DNA of 64,000 bases from Nymphaea colorata (taxonomy: Eukaryota > Streptophyta > Magnoliopsida > Nymphaeales > Nymphaeaceae), in assembly GCF_008831285.2 (NCBI RefSeq), contig NC_045139.1, positions 22,302,412 to 22,366,411 on the forward strand, read 5' to 3'. A program made the translations under genes and the position numbers. Positions 35,295 through 46,147 of the stretch are shown here, one piece after another (within the stretch, counting starts at the first letter, position 1; the number at the start of each line of letters is the position of its first letter). Under the pieces are notes generated by a model that was not told the DNA's origin, ran no database searches, and saw nothing but the letters and a program-made list of their open reading frames with translations.

Positions 35295-35699
35295 GTCTCA
35301 TGTGTGGCATTCCTGTAAAGTATGTATTTCCTCTTCCATAGCCCGACCCCAATTAGGGTATAGTAATGTTTGCTAATGACAAGTCAGAGTAGTATAAGTA
35401 GATAGAGCATGAACGAATTGTCGCACCTTGTCACTTACATATTCAGAAGTCATGTACTATGAAATGGGATGAATGGTGCACTGACGTTTACCCTTCCTCA
35501 AGGTAATAGAGAGATCCTGCAAGTTAGAGATAACCGGAGGTGAGGAATCAGGTACACTTACCTCAGGAGAGGATGACGGAGGAGAGCCATGTGAGAGACC
35601 CGGTCAACGAGAGTAGACTAAAGGAGGATTTGAAAAACGACTCCGGGGTGGAGATGGACTCAGAAGGGACATAAGTGGGAAAGGTGAGATTGACAAAGG

Positions 35700-36528
35700 A
35701 CATTAAGGGAGATTTTCAGAGCAAGAAATAGGTGGTTGTGGGTAGTATGGATGAGACTCAAAAAATGTGACGTCCGCACTGACATACTCTTTCTGGGTGA
35801 GAGGGTCAAAACATTGGTAGCCTCGTTGGTTCTTCAGATAACCAATGAAGATACATTTTCGGGCTTGGGCAGCAAGTTTATCTCGCTTTGGTCCAAGAAT
35901 ATGAACAAAACATTTGCATCCAAATACACGAGGTGGAGTTCAAAACAATGGACGATCAAGATAAAGCATTTGAATTGGAATTTTGTTACGTATAGATGAG
36001 GATGGTAGGTGATTAATGAGGTAACATGCAGTTAATATTACATCCCCCAAAAAAAAAGATGGTACATGGCTCTATATCATGAGTGTACGAGCGACTTCCA
36101 ACAAATGTCGATGCTTTCTCTCTACAACACCATTCTATTGCGTGGTATGTGGACAGGTAAATTGAGGAACAATTCCATGGTTTGAGTAAAATTGTAAAAG
36201 GTTGGACGATTTGAATTTCAGAGCATTGTCAGCTTTCAATAATAGGATTTTGAAGGATACATATAGCAGTAGACCATTCCTTCAAAAGGAAAACCCAACT
36301 AACACGAGAAAAATCATCCACTACTACCAGATAATACCAAAATTTAGACCGGTTAGCAGTACGGCTAGGCCCCCACACATCAACATGAAGTAAGTCAAAC
36401 AGACTATGACTTGCAGGATTTAGACTCGACAAAAAACTACTCCTAGTGTGTTTTCCAAGTTGACAGGCTTCACACTGGAGTGACTCTGACACGAAAAGTT
36501 GAGGAAACAAGCAACGAAGTTTTGACAC
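35700..36528 (-). pseudogene. copia GAG-pre-integrase and integrase, broken
   Basis: Minus strand from 36528: CEACQLGKHTRSSF (end of the GAG-pre-integrase/zinc part), HVDVWGPS (first catalytic Asp), WYYLVVVDDFSRVSWVF, then further left NGVVERKHRHLLEVARTL (around the third acidic residue; the family pattern is N-G-x-x-E) near 36110 and VFGCKCFVHILGPKRDKL near 35880. Several stops lie between the pieces. Confidence 0.82.
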
Positions 36529-36658
36529 TGATGAATACCCAAGTCTGAGATGCCACTAAAGACAGGTAGGTTTGGATGGGACTGATGTAGCAACTATGTC
36601 CATGGCCTCAGACAGGAAGTTGACTCCCCCTCGTTGATGGCCTCCACCAATCATCCTC

Positions 36659-36952
36659 TCAGTCTGCAAGTCCTGGAACCAACACGAACCAAGATAAAAA
36701 AATGACTCTACAGTTCAAATCATGAGTCAGCCCTATAACTGAGAGAAAGTGAGTGGGAAAATCAAGAGCAAACAATACATTATTCACAGTTAAACAATCA
36801 GAAATTTTCACACTGCCCCAACCGACAACGGGGGAGAATTTCCCATCTGCAAGCTTCACCTGTCTAGGTTGAGGAAAATGGTGAAGCATAGTGAATAAAT
36901 TTAGTTGACTGCAGAAGTGGTTGGAGGCTCCAGAATCAACAATCCATGACAT
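36659..36952 (-). pseudogene. copia aspartic protease
   Basis: The 97-codon minus-strand frame begins MSWIVDSGASNHFCS; DSGAS is the active-site motif of copia proteases. It continues through VKLADGKFSPVVGWGSVKI, the usual substrate-flap region, and NNVLFALDF. It would release mature proteins from the polyprotein. Confidence 0.85.
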
Positions 36953-37099
36953 ACCTAGATCTTGGTTCTACATAGTGATGGAAAAAGCGGAATCACCCAC
37001 AACCATAGATGCTAAGGTGGAAGAGGAGCATTTTTGAGCAAGAAATTGTTCATACTCAGATTTACTAATACTAATAGTGACCTTTTCAGCAGATTCTGT

Positions 37100-38010
37100 A
37101 GTATCATCTTCAACATGTGAGGCTTTGGGATATGAGCAGAACCCTTGATCTGTGATGACTTAGAGCCTCGCATCATTGGCTGACTATGTTTATTCTAGCA
37201 TCTATCTTCTAGATGTCCAAGTCTTCCTCAGAACGTGCACTAAAATCTACCACGTCCACCTCTTGGACCACGACCCCCCTCTCCCTCTATAGAAGCCCTG
37301 TCCTCGACTTCCTGATATGGCTAAGGCCTACCCACAGCCTCTTGGAACAACATCAATTGAGGATGGAGTAACTGTCACTGCCAGACGACTAAGCCTGTTA
37401 TAGGCTTCAGCAAGGTCTGGAATTTTAGCCTTAGTCAACATTTGGGCTTTTGCCACTGCAAACTTAGGAGATAACCCAACTAAAAATTTGGCCACCATGT
37501 GCTTTTCAAAGTGAGTTTTGTAGCATGATTGTCAAGGGGGACGTAGAGCTTTTAGTCTCTCATAGGTGATTTGACTGACATAAAGTATTAGGCCAGATCT
37601 GAGTCACCTTGTTGGAGCTTGAGAAGTTCTTCTTCAACCTGCAAAATTTTGCTCATATTCTTATCGTGGGAGTAAGTTTGCTTCATAAATTCCCACATCT
37701 GTTTGGCAGAGGTGTACTACGCAATTGTAGGAGTGATGTGTGTCTGCATGCTATTCATAATCCATGCCATAACAATATTGTTATCTTCTTCCCATGTAGA
37801 ATATTTTTCAGACGTAGTTAGGAGTTCCTCTTCTTCAATAACATGTTTTTTTTTGTGCCCCTTAACAGACATCATAAAAACACGAGACCAAATTTCATAA
37901 TTTGTGCCATCCAACTTCACTGTCGACCCAAATGAAAGAAGACTCCCAGAACCTTTATGGTCTCCTTGCATATCAGTAATAGTATCTCTCTGTTCCATAT
38001 TTATGATCAA
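37100..38010 (-). pseudogene. copia gag, broken
   Basis: Minus strand from 38010: a 97-codon frame with LDGTNYEIWSRVFMMSVKG and WEEDNNIVMAWIMNSM, the usual gag opening of plant copia elements. It continues in other frames to a zinc-knuckle-like stretch near 37200. It would form the particle. Stops and shifts from 37716 leftward show decay. Confidence 0.78.
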
Positions 38011-38623
38011 AACAGAATATGTATGCTCACTTTATATGGACAGAAATGATATGTGTGTGCAGGCAGGTAAAAGAAGTCACAAAATTTCCCTTGGTTTCCC
38101 AGACGTTATTAACATAGGCAGAAGTCACCCCTTTCCACACGACCCTAAACAGACAAAAGAAATTTTGCTGACAATGACTGCTGCAAAGAAAAACTTACAG
38201 ACAACTACTGTCGCTGCTTCTGTTGTTCCCACATCAACCTCTCAAACAAAAAGTCCACATCTTGTTGTTCCACAATCAGTAATATCAACAGATCATTTCC
38301 ACGATCAGCAACACGTCTCTACGAATAGCAACAACATCCAACCATCTCCAGTAGTTGTTGTTCCACCATCAGCCGCATCAGACAACCATCTCTAGCAGTG
38401 TCGACCTTCTCCACGAAAAAAACCTACTGCACATGTTCCACCAATGGAATCTGATCACGCTTTCCACATAGGCGTGATCAGACTCCACCAACCAGCAAGT
38501 AGTAGAGAGGAGGAAGAAGAAGAAGACGAGAGAGGAGAGAAAGAGGTCTGAAAAACACTAGAAAGAGAGTCGCTGAAAGTCTGCCAATTGCCAGAAAATA
38601 GAAGGGATCACTCCGCCACCGCT
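38011..38623 (-). other. copia leader between primer site and gag
   Basis: In element orientation this is the untranslated leader. A 163-codon plus-strand frame (37904-38395, Thr/Ser/Val-rich) overlaps it antisense and is taken as a shadow because it matches no motif and runs against the element. Confidence 0.5.
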
Positions 38624-38636
38624 GACTCTGATACCA
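38624..38636 (-). other. copia primer-binding site (initiator Met tRNA)
   Basis: On the minus strand TGGTATCAGAGTC lies directly after the LTR end. It is the standard initiator-Met tRNA primer sequence of plant copia elements. Confidence 0.88.
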
Positions 38637-38822
38637 TGTTGACGTGAGAGAAAGAGAGAGAAGAAAACTTGTAATTCTTGTTATTGATCTCTTACCCTAA
38701 CCCTTACTTAAGTAGAGAATTAGGGTAAACAATAGAATTACAATGAAAACCAGAAAGTTATTTAAAATTATTAAAGAGCGGTCAGATTCTTTAATAATCA
38801 AAAACCTACCTCATCATCAACA
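38637..38822 (-). repeat. 5' LTR of the nested copia element (186 bp)
   Basis: Begins TGTTGACGTGAG and ends CATCATCAACA on the plus strand. On its right the target duplication ATTGT follows. Differences from the other LTR are scattered substitutions. Confidence 0.9.
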
Positions 38823-38927
38823 ATTGTTAACCAGGTTTGCCAATTCATACAAAAGTCAACTTAAAATCACTGGTTGGTCATAAAATGTTTTTTAGAAATG
38901 TGAAAGGCACCATATACTTGGGCTTTC
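38823..38927 (+). pseudogene. Old Ty1/copia pol relic, second part
   Basis: Right after the nested element's target duplication the plus strand resumes copia pol similarity (VCQFIQKST, then HWLVIKCFLEM), the block that follows the split 'D-s-aVn' region of RT. It stops at 38927 where the 600-bp inverted repeat begins. It pairs with the first part at 32590-33750. Confidence 0.65.
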
Positions 38928-39537
38928 CTTCACATAGATTTGTTCAAATCATATACATATATGCATTCATGGAATATAAAAGGTTTTCTTTATATTGTAT
39001 CACATCCTGAATTTCTGATGGGTTGACCATCATGTCTACTCCTTATTATCATGATTCGTTTTAGTGTCATTCTCAACATCATAATCTTGTAATTAACCTT
39101 CTTAACTCTACATGTGATTATTTTCAGGTCTACCTTTACATGATTACATAAGTATTCATCTACACCTTTCTCAAACACTATGCCCAAACATGAAGACTAC
39201 GAAATCTTACAATCTATTCACTCTCATTGAACCTATTATATATACATATTTGTATAAATATAACTAACAGTAATCCAAATCACACACCACCATTCAAACA
39301 ATCAGTCTATATTTCAAATCTATACACCGTTTCATAACATCTAAAGCTTATTTCTTCTAAGCAGCTCTTTGTATGAATCCTATATAGACTTGCAGTTAAG
39401 CTTAATTTCCTACAACATATTTAGCTCATCGTATCAATCTTAGCATGCTGTTGTCCTTGCACACATTCTTAACTGCAACATGCAGTCATGCATATAAGAG
39501 TACATATACTCAATTTGGGTACACATACATTCATACT
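38928..39537 (-). repeat. Inverted-repeat partner without the Tat element (empty site)
   Basis: Read as the reverse complement, this segment matches 4549-4806 and then directly 29693-30026, with no Tat element between. The junction lies at about 39263-39268, where the reverse complement reads GATTACTGTTAGTTATATTT. The filled site reads GATTACTGATGTAG, element, CGTAGTTATATTT. So it is a related copy of the pre-insertion sequence. Small indels and substitutions separate the copies. Confidence 0.88.
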
Positions 39538-39625
39538 GATCCATTTACAAATGAGCACAAGAAAAGGCACAATAACTATATATGGCACCAACTATGAATT
39601 TTCTCAAAGTCCACATTTCTAAATT

Positions 39626-39707
39626 CAGCATGCAATCAATCCGTTTTATGCATCAGTCCCTATACTCAACTCTGCATATTGCTGAATATACTCAACTCTG
39701 CATATTG

Positions 39708-39800
<93 letters not shown>

Positions 39801-39862
39801 CATGCAATCAATCCGTTTTATGCATCAGTCCCTATACTCAACTCTGCATATTGCTGAATATA
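39626..39862 (+). repeat. Identical 65-bp duplication around an 86-bp (TA)n run
   Basis: The 65 bases from 39626-39690 (starting CAGCATGCAATCAATCCG) recur exactly at 39798-39862. Between them are a shorter partial copy and a (TA)n tract at 39712-39797. The length of the TA tract may be uncertain. Confidence 0.9.
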
Positions 39863-40929
39863 TGTATATATATATATATATCCACCCATATATATGTTTA
39901 TATATCTTTACATACATATAAATGCAGCAACATATGGGAACTACATGCTACACTCATGCTTGAATATCCTCATACATGCAAGTCTAAAAAGAATCTGGTT
40001 CGGCCCATAGGTCTACCTATTCCAGAACAGTCCACCAACACTGCAGCAGTTCACCTTTCACCCTTGCAACATACATTCATTTATATATAATCAGGTTGTA
40101 ACTTATCCATTAGAAATTATGTTTATGTTGGCGTACAGCTCCATGATTAAGTCTCAATATTGACTTGAGTCTCCCAATAGAGACAACCCTAATTTACTGA
40201 CCGTTCAGTTTCCTCCTTTCTCAATCTACACACACACATATATATAACTACATGTTATAAGATGTGCACTTAAACAAAACTGTATATATATAAAGACTAG
40301 TTGCCAAACCTGTTAGGGGCAACACTCACCAGATTTAAGTCTGAATAGGAGGAGCTCTGATTCGGCAGAACCTCCCTTGACTTCTTAGCTCCTTTGGAAG
40401 TCCACAGCCAAGTCAATGGCAGAAGTAAAAAAAAGTTGACTCTTGCTTCAGATATTGACCAAAAATGCAAACAAAAGCGACTCTTTCCTCACCTATTTTT
40501 CTCGATTTCTGTTGTTGAACCTTATTCCTCTAAGGCAGTAGAAAAATAACGACTAGAATGGTGTAGCATAAGGTTAAATAGACCCTTTACTAGACTAACC
40601 CCCACAATTCCGCATTTTCTTCTCTCTCCTCCCCAAGGTGACTCTTCAATTTCCTTCTACTAAAAAGGTAGTTATGTTTACTAGAAATCATAGCTCTCTC
40701 TTCCTTTTCAACAACTTCCTTTATCATTGCTACAGCTACCTCGTAATGATTGGTTTAATAATTAGTTTGACTAATTTGCAGGCTATACATAAATAAATAG
40801 ACAAATAATATATATATATATATATTCTTTACTTACAATTATCTCTTAACTATATCTATTATATGCATTTACATGCATATCTCTATTTTCACTTATTTCA
40901 AATTGTAGGGTCTTATAGATTCAATATCA
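39863..40929. other. No recognisable gene
   Basis: The stretch is AT-rich, with short TA runs near 39865 and 40808 and one CA run near 40230. No coding motif was found. Confidence 0.55.
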
Positions 40930-42450
40930 ATTTTTTTCATAGGGTCTTAAGCATGGAAGCATGCATATAGAAACACTTTCAAAGAAGTGTAGTTTAGTGG
41001 AAGTTTGAATACTTTTTCCAAATGACTTATGTGACATGGGATACAGGATGACATCTTACTAATGAGATAATCAATGGTAGCAAACAAATTCATCCAGAAT
41101 TTTGGAGGCATATTGGTTTGATTTGAAGACCCATGGCAATTTCTACAATGCATCTATGCTACGATTTGACAACACCATTTTGTTCATAGTATGAGGACTA
41201 GAAAAACCTATGAGTAATTCCATGTTGTCAAGATTTGTTTGATCATAGTGCACTTTCCTCCTCCATTGGGTTAAAGAATTTCATCTTTTAACTAGACAGT
41301 TTTAGCCTTTTTCTTAAAGTTTTTAAACATAGTAATGACATCTTATTTGTGAACTAGAAAATATATTAAAGTAAATCTAGAATAAGCATCAGTAAAGTGC
41401 AATTATATCTATACTTGTCAATGCTTAAAGTTTCCCTATAGCACCAACATCAGAAAAAAATAACTCAAGTGGTGTAGAAACTTTAGGTAAGGAATCATAG
41501 AATAAAAGAAGATGAAATTTCCTTCTTTGGCAATCATTGCAAATGAGGTTTTCTAACTGTCCAACATGAGGAAGATCAAAACATTGCACAATTCATTAAA
41601 CCACTTTATATGGAACATGTCTTCATGGTTGTTGCCACTATTCAATTGACCTTATCTCCAATGGATGCCTCTTTATTCTTGCCATTCTCTTCCATTTTGT
41701 CAAACTAATATTTATAAAGGCCATTGTGGTCAGTCATCACATAAACTCTTTCTTGGTCACTATATTCTTTATCATACAAATATTAGGGTGAAGCTCTATC
41801 ATAACTTGACTATCATTGTGAACTTGTGAACTGAAAATAATTTTTTTGTAATCTCTTAAACATGTAAAATATCTTTCAAAAGGAGGTCATGAAAATGAGA
41901 CTATAGTATATCATGAATATCCAAGTGTGCTTCATTTCCAACATGAACTGTCTCCTTTCCTTTCATAGGGATTTTGTATACTTATAGAACTCAGGTCATT
42001 GGAGACATGGTATAATGCACCAAAGTCTAGATACCAACCAAAATCATCCAATGAGGAGGAAGACACGTGAAAAGTGTAGGGAGAAGATGAACTTCTATTT
42101 AGAGAGATGAATTGTTGTAGTTATCTTCTAGTTTGTTGATTTTGAAGCACATTTTGGCCCTGTGACTAGGTTTGTGACAACATTGGTATACCATCTGCCC
42201 AAACTTGTAGTTATTTTAAGTAATGCCATCAACCACCACATCCACAGTTTGATTGTTGTTTCCATACTATCCCTAAGACATAGTTTTAACATTGTTAAAC
42301 AAAGTTGGCAAACAAGTTGTTGGATAGCTCTTCACTCTTATTTCACCAAGTTGAGGTTCATGCATGAGTAAGAGATTGTGTAGTTTGGCCACAAAAAATT
42401 GGTCAGATTGGGTGGTAAGAGAAGTTCTTAATGCAACATATTCAAAGGAA
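40930..42450 (-). pseudogene. Ty1/copia gag-protease-integrase relic
   Basis: Minus strand, several frames, in copia order from right to left: a zinc knuckle near 42125-42185 (CCHKPSHRAKMCF), a protease-like stretch near 42010-42040 (family motif W-D-S-G-A-x-x-H; here the Ser is changed to Phe), the GAG-pre-integrase end near 41500-41560 (CNDCQRRKFHL), and the integrase tail (PPKFWMNLFATIDYLI ... SLKVFLYACF) at 40947-41153. RT and LTRs were not found; the relic seems truncated at its 3' side. Confidence 0.72.
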
Positions 42451-43059
42451 AGAGTGCAAAGAGTAGGATCATATCATTTTCTATAATAGGATTGGATGCC
42501 ATAGCAAGTTAGTGGCCTATCATCTTCACTTTTTTAGAAGTCTAAGGAAACAATGTTATTGTTTACATACCAAATGAGGGGTTTCTTAATTTGGTAGGTC
42601 CTATTTGGCAAAAGTAATGTACATCCATGTTTAATTAACCCCTTGAGCATCACACATACTAATTCGTAATCAGCACATGAAATTGTACATCTGAGATGAC
42701 ATATAAACTATATGGACTTGAAGATTGCAATTTCCAGTTGCCATGGACTTCACCGTGGTCAAGTTATTGTAGAAAATGAAGGATTTTCTACTAGAACTCA
42801 AACCCACCAAATGAGTAAAGTTGGCCCATGGGGTCCTAAAACAAACCACTTAGAACTACATGTTACTTTAAAACTCCATTTTCATTCACCCATATGTAGA
42901 AAAAAAATTATAATTTGCATATAGAGGGGCTACACCCTTATGTGCAGATGTTTTCTCTTTCCTTTGATCTTTGATGAAGCTTCACATGTAGGAAAAGAAT
43001 CCATCTTCCGCCATAGGTTTGTTCATCATCCTCGGGTGATATGGTCTCTGTCATTTTTT
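42451..43059. other. No recognisable gene
   Basis: Short frames only. It may include the truncated end of the hAT transposase relic to the right, but no motif supports this. Confidence 0.5.
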
Positions 43060-43944
43060 ACCTCATCACTCCTAGTTGTTCAACTGCTTTGGTATATGCT
43101 TCTTCATTCAAGATGCATTATAGTTGCTTCATGAATATAGATGTAGTGGAAGAGACTTATTGAGTGTCATCAACTGCCTTCAAAAATATTGGTTCATCAC
43201 GTGCAATAGCAATGAAATTAATTAGTGGACGTCTTTGAACATCTGTCCACCCATCAAAAACAATTGATACCACAGTCGTGTTCCATGTAAACTTTTTCCT
43301 TTCTAAACTTTGCTCAACCTCGTTTTTTTTTCATTTTTGAAGAAGTGATGTATGCAACCTTTCTGAACAGGGAGGTATATATCCTGATAATTTACTATTT
43401 TCAAGCATAGTACAAGGCTTCTTCCAAAATGGATTTCTAGCTACATTGAAAGGAATGCAATTAGAATAGAAAAACGTAGCAATCACTTTATCTATTTCTG
43501 CCCTTCCGCAAGAATCAAAACATTTCTTTTCTTATTAGAACACTTAGGATTTGTCACAATAATACTTGTTTTCTTCTTGTTGTGGATTGCATCAGCACGA
43601 TCTTGCAACCTCTTGAACTCTCGAGTTTTTTCTGTAGAAATTTTTTTACATCCTCGAATTCCATAACCTGACAACTTCAACAAATGTGTCTTAATTCTTG
43701 TGTAAGATCCTACAAATGTAGCTTCACAATATTTGTATATAAAATGCACATTTCCACCACCACTGCCTACATCTTTAGTGACCGCTTTCATTTCTTTCCA
43801 CAGTGGTTGTTCTTCAGATGCATATGCTTCACCAGGTACTGTAGAAGACTTTGAAACATCACCTTCATCCACATTCACACTAGATGAAGAACCTATTGCA
43901 GGAGAAACTGAAACAACTTCTTTTCCTTTCCTTCTATTTGCCAT
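43060..43944 (-). pseudogene. hAT-type transposase relic (BED finger and DUF659)
   Basis: From the ATG at 43942-43944 a 150-codon minus-strand frame has a Ser-rich start, then PLWKEMKAVTKDVGSGGGNV and HFIYKYCEATFVGSYTRIKTHLLKL, a BED-type finger in which one of the usual Cys residues is replaced. After a frame change near 43490 the DUF659 part follows: ATFFYSNCIPFNVARNPFW, GYIPPCSERLHTSLL, then FDGWTDVQRRPLINFIAI spread over two frames at about 43200-43280. BED and DUF659 are the N-terminal and core parts of plant hAT transposases. The C-terminal dimerisation domain is missing, so it is a 5' fragment. Confidence 0.78.
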
Positions 43945-44816
43945 CTTTTATGGTTTATCACTTTATCTAGTGTTGACCAGCTCTTGCACTGTTGCACAGT
44001 AGAACATCGAACAATGAGCTTTAATTTTAAAACTATCTATGGATATGAAACAATAATTGCAAAAATTCAAGTGACATTCAGGTTGAATAAATGACAAGAG
44101 GTTAGCAAGTGAGAAAATCAAGAAACCAAATCTTAACATTAAGCACCAATCAAGCATAAGGAGAGCTAGCATTTTGATCAACCACCACATCAGCCATCAT
44201 GCATAGGTTCAGCCCAAGTGCCAATGGCACAAGATGACAAGAATAACAGGAAAAAAAATAGAACAAGAAAGGGAGAATCATGATATGCAGACAACTATGA
44301 TAATCGAGCATGACTCAACAACTCCTGAAGCTGAACCTTTGCCGAATTACCTGAATCAGCCTATTCAAATGGAAACAGACCTCTTCAGCATTTAACAATT
44401 AACACATGGTTCAATTCGAGGACAACACACGGAGCGTAATCATGGTTCCAACACTTTATATTTTCAAGTTTATTCATTTTGTTGCTCTCTAATTTTTTCA
44501 CATAAAAGAGAGATCATTTTAACTTCGACACAAGTCATAAACGATTCCAATTTGATTCAGCTGATTCACTGAACCATTGTTCACATCAGAGTGCCAACAA
44601 TGAATTCATTGCTGTCCATTGGCCTTGAGATCAATATTTCACTATTTCAGATTAAAAAAAAATTACTTTGAGATCCATTGGCTTGAACGAGCCATAGATG
44701 AAACTATTTGACAAAGCAATCTTTCAAACTATTTGATTTTGATATATGATAAACCAAACGATAGAATGCCAAAAAAAAAATTGTGAACAAAAGAAAATAA
44801 ATAATGTCAGCCAATA
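43945..44816. other. No recognisable gene
   Basis: AT-rich sequence directly upstream of the minus-strand hAT frame. It may be that element's leader. No coding motif was found. Confidence 0.5.
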
Positions 44817-46140
44817 AACTATGATACCAATATACCATGGTGCGGCTAAAAAATTTGCATTCATTCTTTGCTTTCATTAACGACAAAGAGCAGCCAATAA
44901 AATTTCAGAGCAGTACTGCTAACCCCACCATGTTTGCAAATGTGATGAGAGCAGCCATGACGTATGAAACTTGCGAAGAAGGAGAAAGCAATCAAGCATG
45001 CTTAAGAAGTTATATCATATATGATGCTAACCAATAACCTATGCTACCCTGTAACAGTAATCGAGAGAGAAAGTCTGCAATAGGCAATAGCCATTATGGT
45101 AATACCATGTCCTAAGAACAAGGTCACAAATACATACAAGTCCATGCTTGAATCAGGTTTTTCTCTACGAATGTGACTTGCAGAATTTTGAAAATATTAG
45201 ATTTTAAACCATTCAGTTCATGAGAAATTTTCCACCATTTTAATCCAGGTATCAAGGATTCAAGAAAAACGATTCACTTGCCTAGAATGTGGCGCCACTT
45301 AAATCACTCATGCAACGAGGCTCATTCATGAATTAATGAAAAAGGAAACGTAAAACTCATCATTAAATCAGGAGGAGCAAAGCCTGGAACAAGAGAAAAA
45401 GGAGAAACAAGGACACGAAAGTTAGCTGCAGAAAGCGACCGCAAGAAAGGTCGGCAAGAACCTAAAGCGGCACAGTGAAGACAATAGAAACAGCAACAAA
45501 GAAAGAAAGAAAGAAAGCAGAAGAAGAAGAAGGAGGAGGAGGAGAAAGATGGCTGGAGAAAACGAGAGAAAACAAGGGCATTGAAATTTGAAAGATGGTT
45601 GAGGTTGAGGAAGAAAACGAAATGGGGAAAACAGTGGAGGGAGACAAATGGCTGGAGAAAACAAAATACCTGGATGCTGCCGAAAGAGATGATCGCAGCC
45701 AACGCCGGTCGCCGGACAGAGAAGAAACTACCGCCGGTCGCCAGACAGAGAGGAAACTACCGCTGGTCGCCGGACAGGGAGGAAGCTACCGCTAGTGGAA
45801 GGGATTGCAGTAGAGAGAGAGAACGAAGAAGGCTTCAAAGGGGGAAAAAAGTTCGTGGACTCATGCCCGACTAATTTGGTTCATTTCTTTAAATTTGAAA
45901 ATCTTAAAAAACCCTAAAAAGAGGACAAAAATGGCCAGACTGGTTTTTTACCGCACCTGACTCGCGTTTGACGCGAGTCCGGCGCGTGTCAATAAATGAC
46001 ATTTTTAGTCTGGTACGTCTGACCGCACCCGACTCATTGTTGACGGTCTTGGGTGCGCATCAGGGTCGCACCCGCATTGCGTCAACGCAGGTGTGGATTC
46101 GAGTGCGGGTGCGCATCAACCACACCATGGTATCATAGTT
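44817..46140. mobile_element. Candidate non-autonomous DNA element or hAT terminal region, 13-bp inverted ends
   Basis: AACTATGATACCA at 44817-44829 is the exact reverse complement of 46128-46140. Inside each end a CCATGGTG-like motif follows, with eight extra bases on the left. The right 200 bases (45940-46135) are GC-rich with repeated GCGGGTGCG-type and GCACCCG-type motifs, like the subterminal repeats of hAT elements. The middle is purine-rich on the plus strand (45480-45850) and its open frames are low-complexity. No target duplication was found next to these ends. It could instead be the 5' terminal region of the hAT element whose transposase starts at 43944. Confidence 0.45.
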
Positions 46141-46147
46141 CTACACG

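Larger units (their letters stand above)
33751..38822 (-). mobile_element. Ty1/copia LTR retrotransposon, nested, minus strand (5072 bp)
   Basis: Both LTRs are present (33751-33935 and 38637-38822) and flanked by a perfect target duplication, ATTGT, at 33746-33750 and 38823-38827. In element orientation the primer site TGGTATCAGAGTC follows the right-hand LTR and matches initiator-Met tRNA primer sites of copia elements. Gag, protease, integrase, RT and RNase H follow in copia order (integrase before RT). All domains are interrupted by stops or shifts, so the element is dead, though it is younger than the relic it split. Confidence 0.92.

Noticed and set aside
37904-38395. 163-codon plus-strand frame rich in Thr, Ser and Val
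   Set aside because: It runs antisense through the gag start and leader of the minus-strand copia element and has no recognised domain.
45322-45874. 126-codon minus-strand frame rich in Phe/Ser and a 97-codon plus-strand frame
   Set aside because: They lie on a purine/pyrimidine-biased low-complexity stretch; no motifs, and both strands are equally open.
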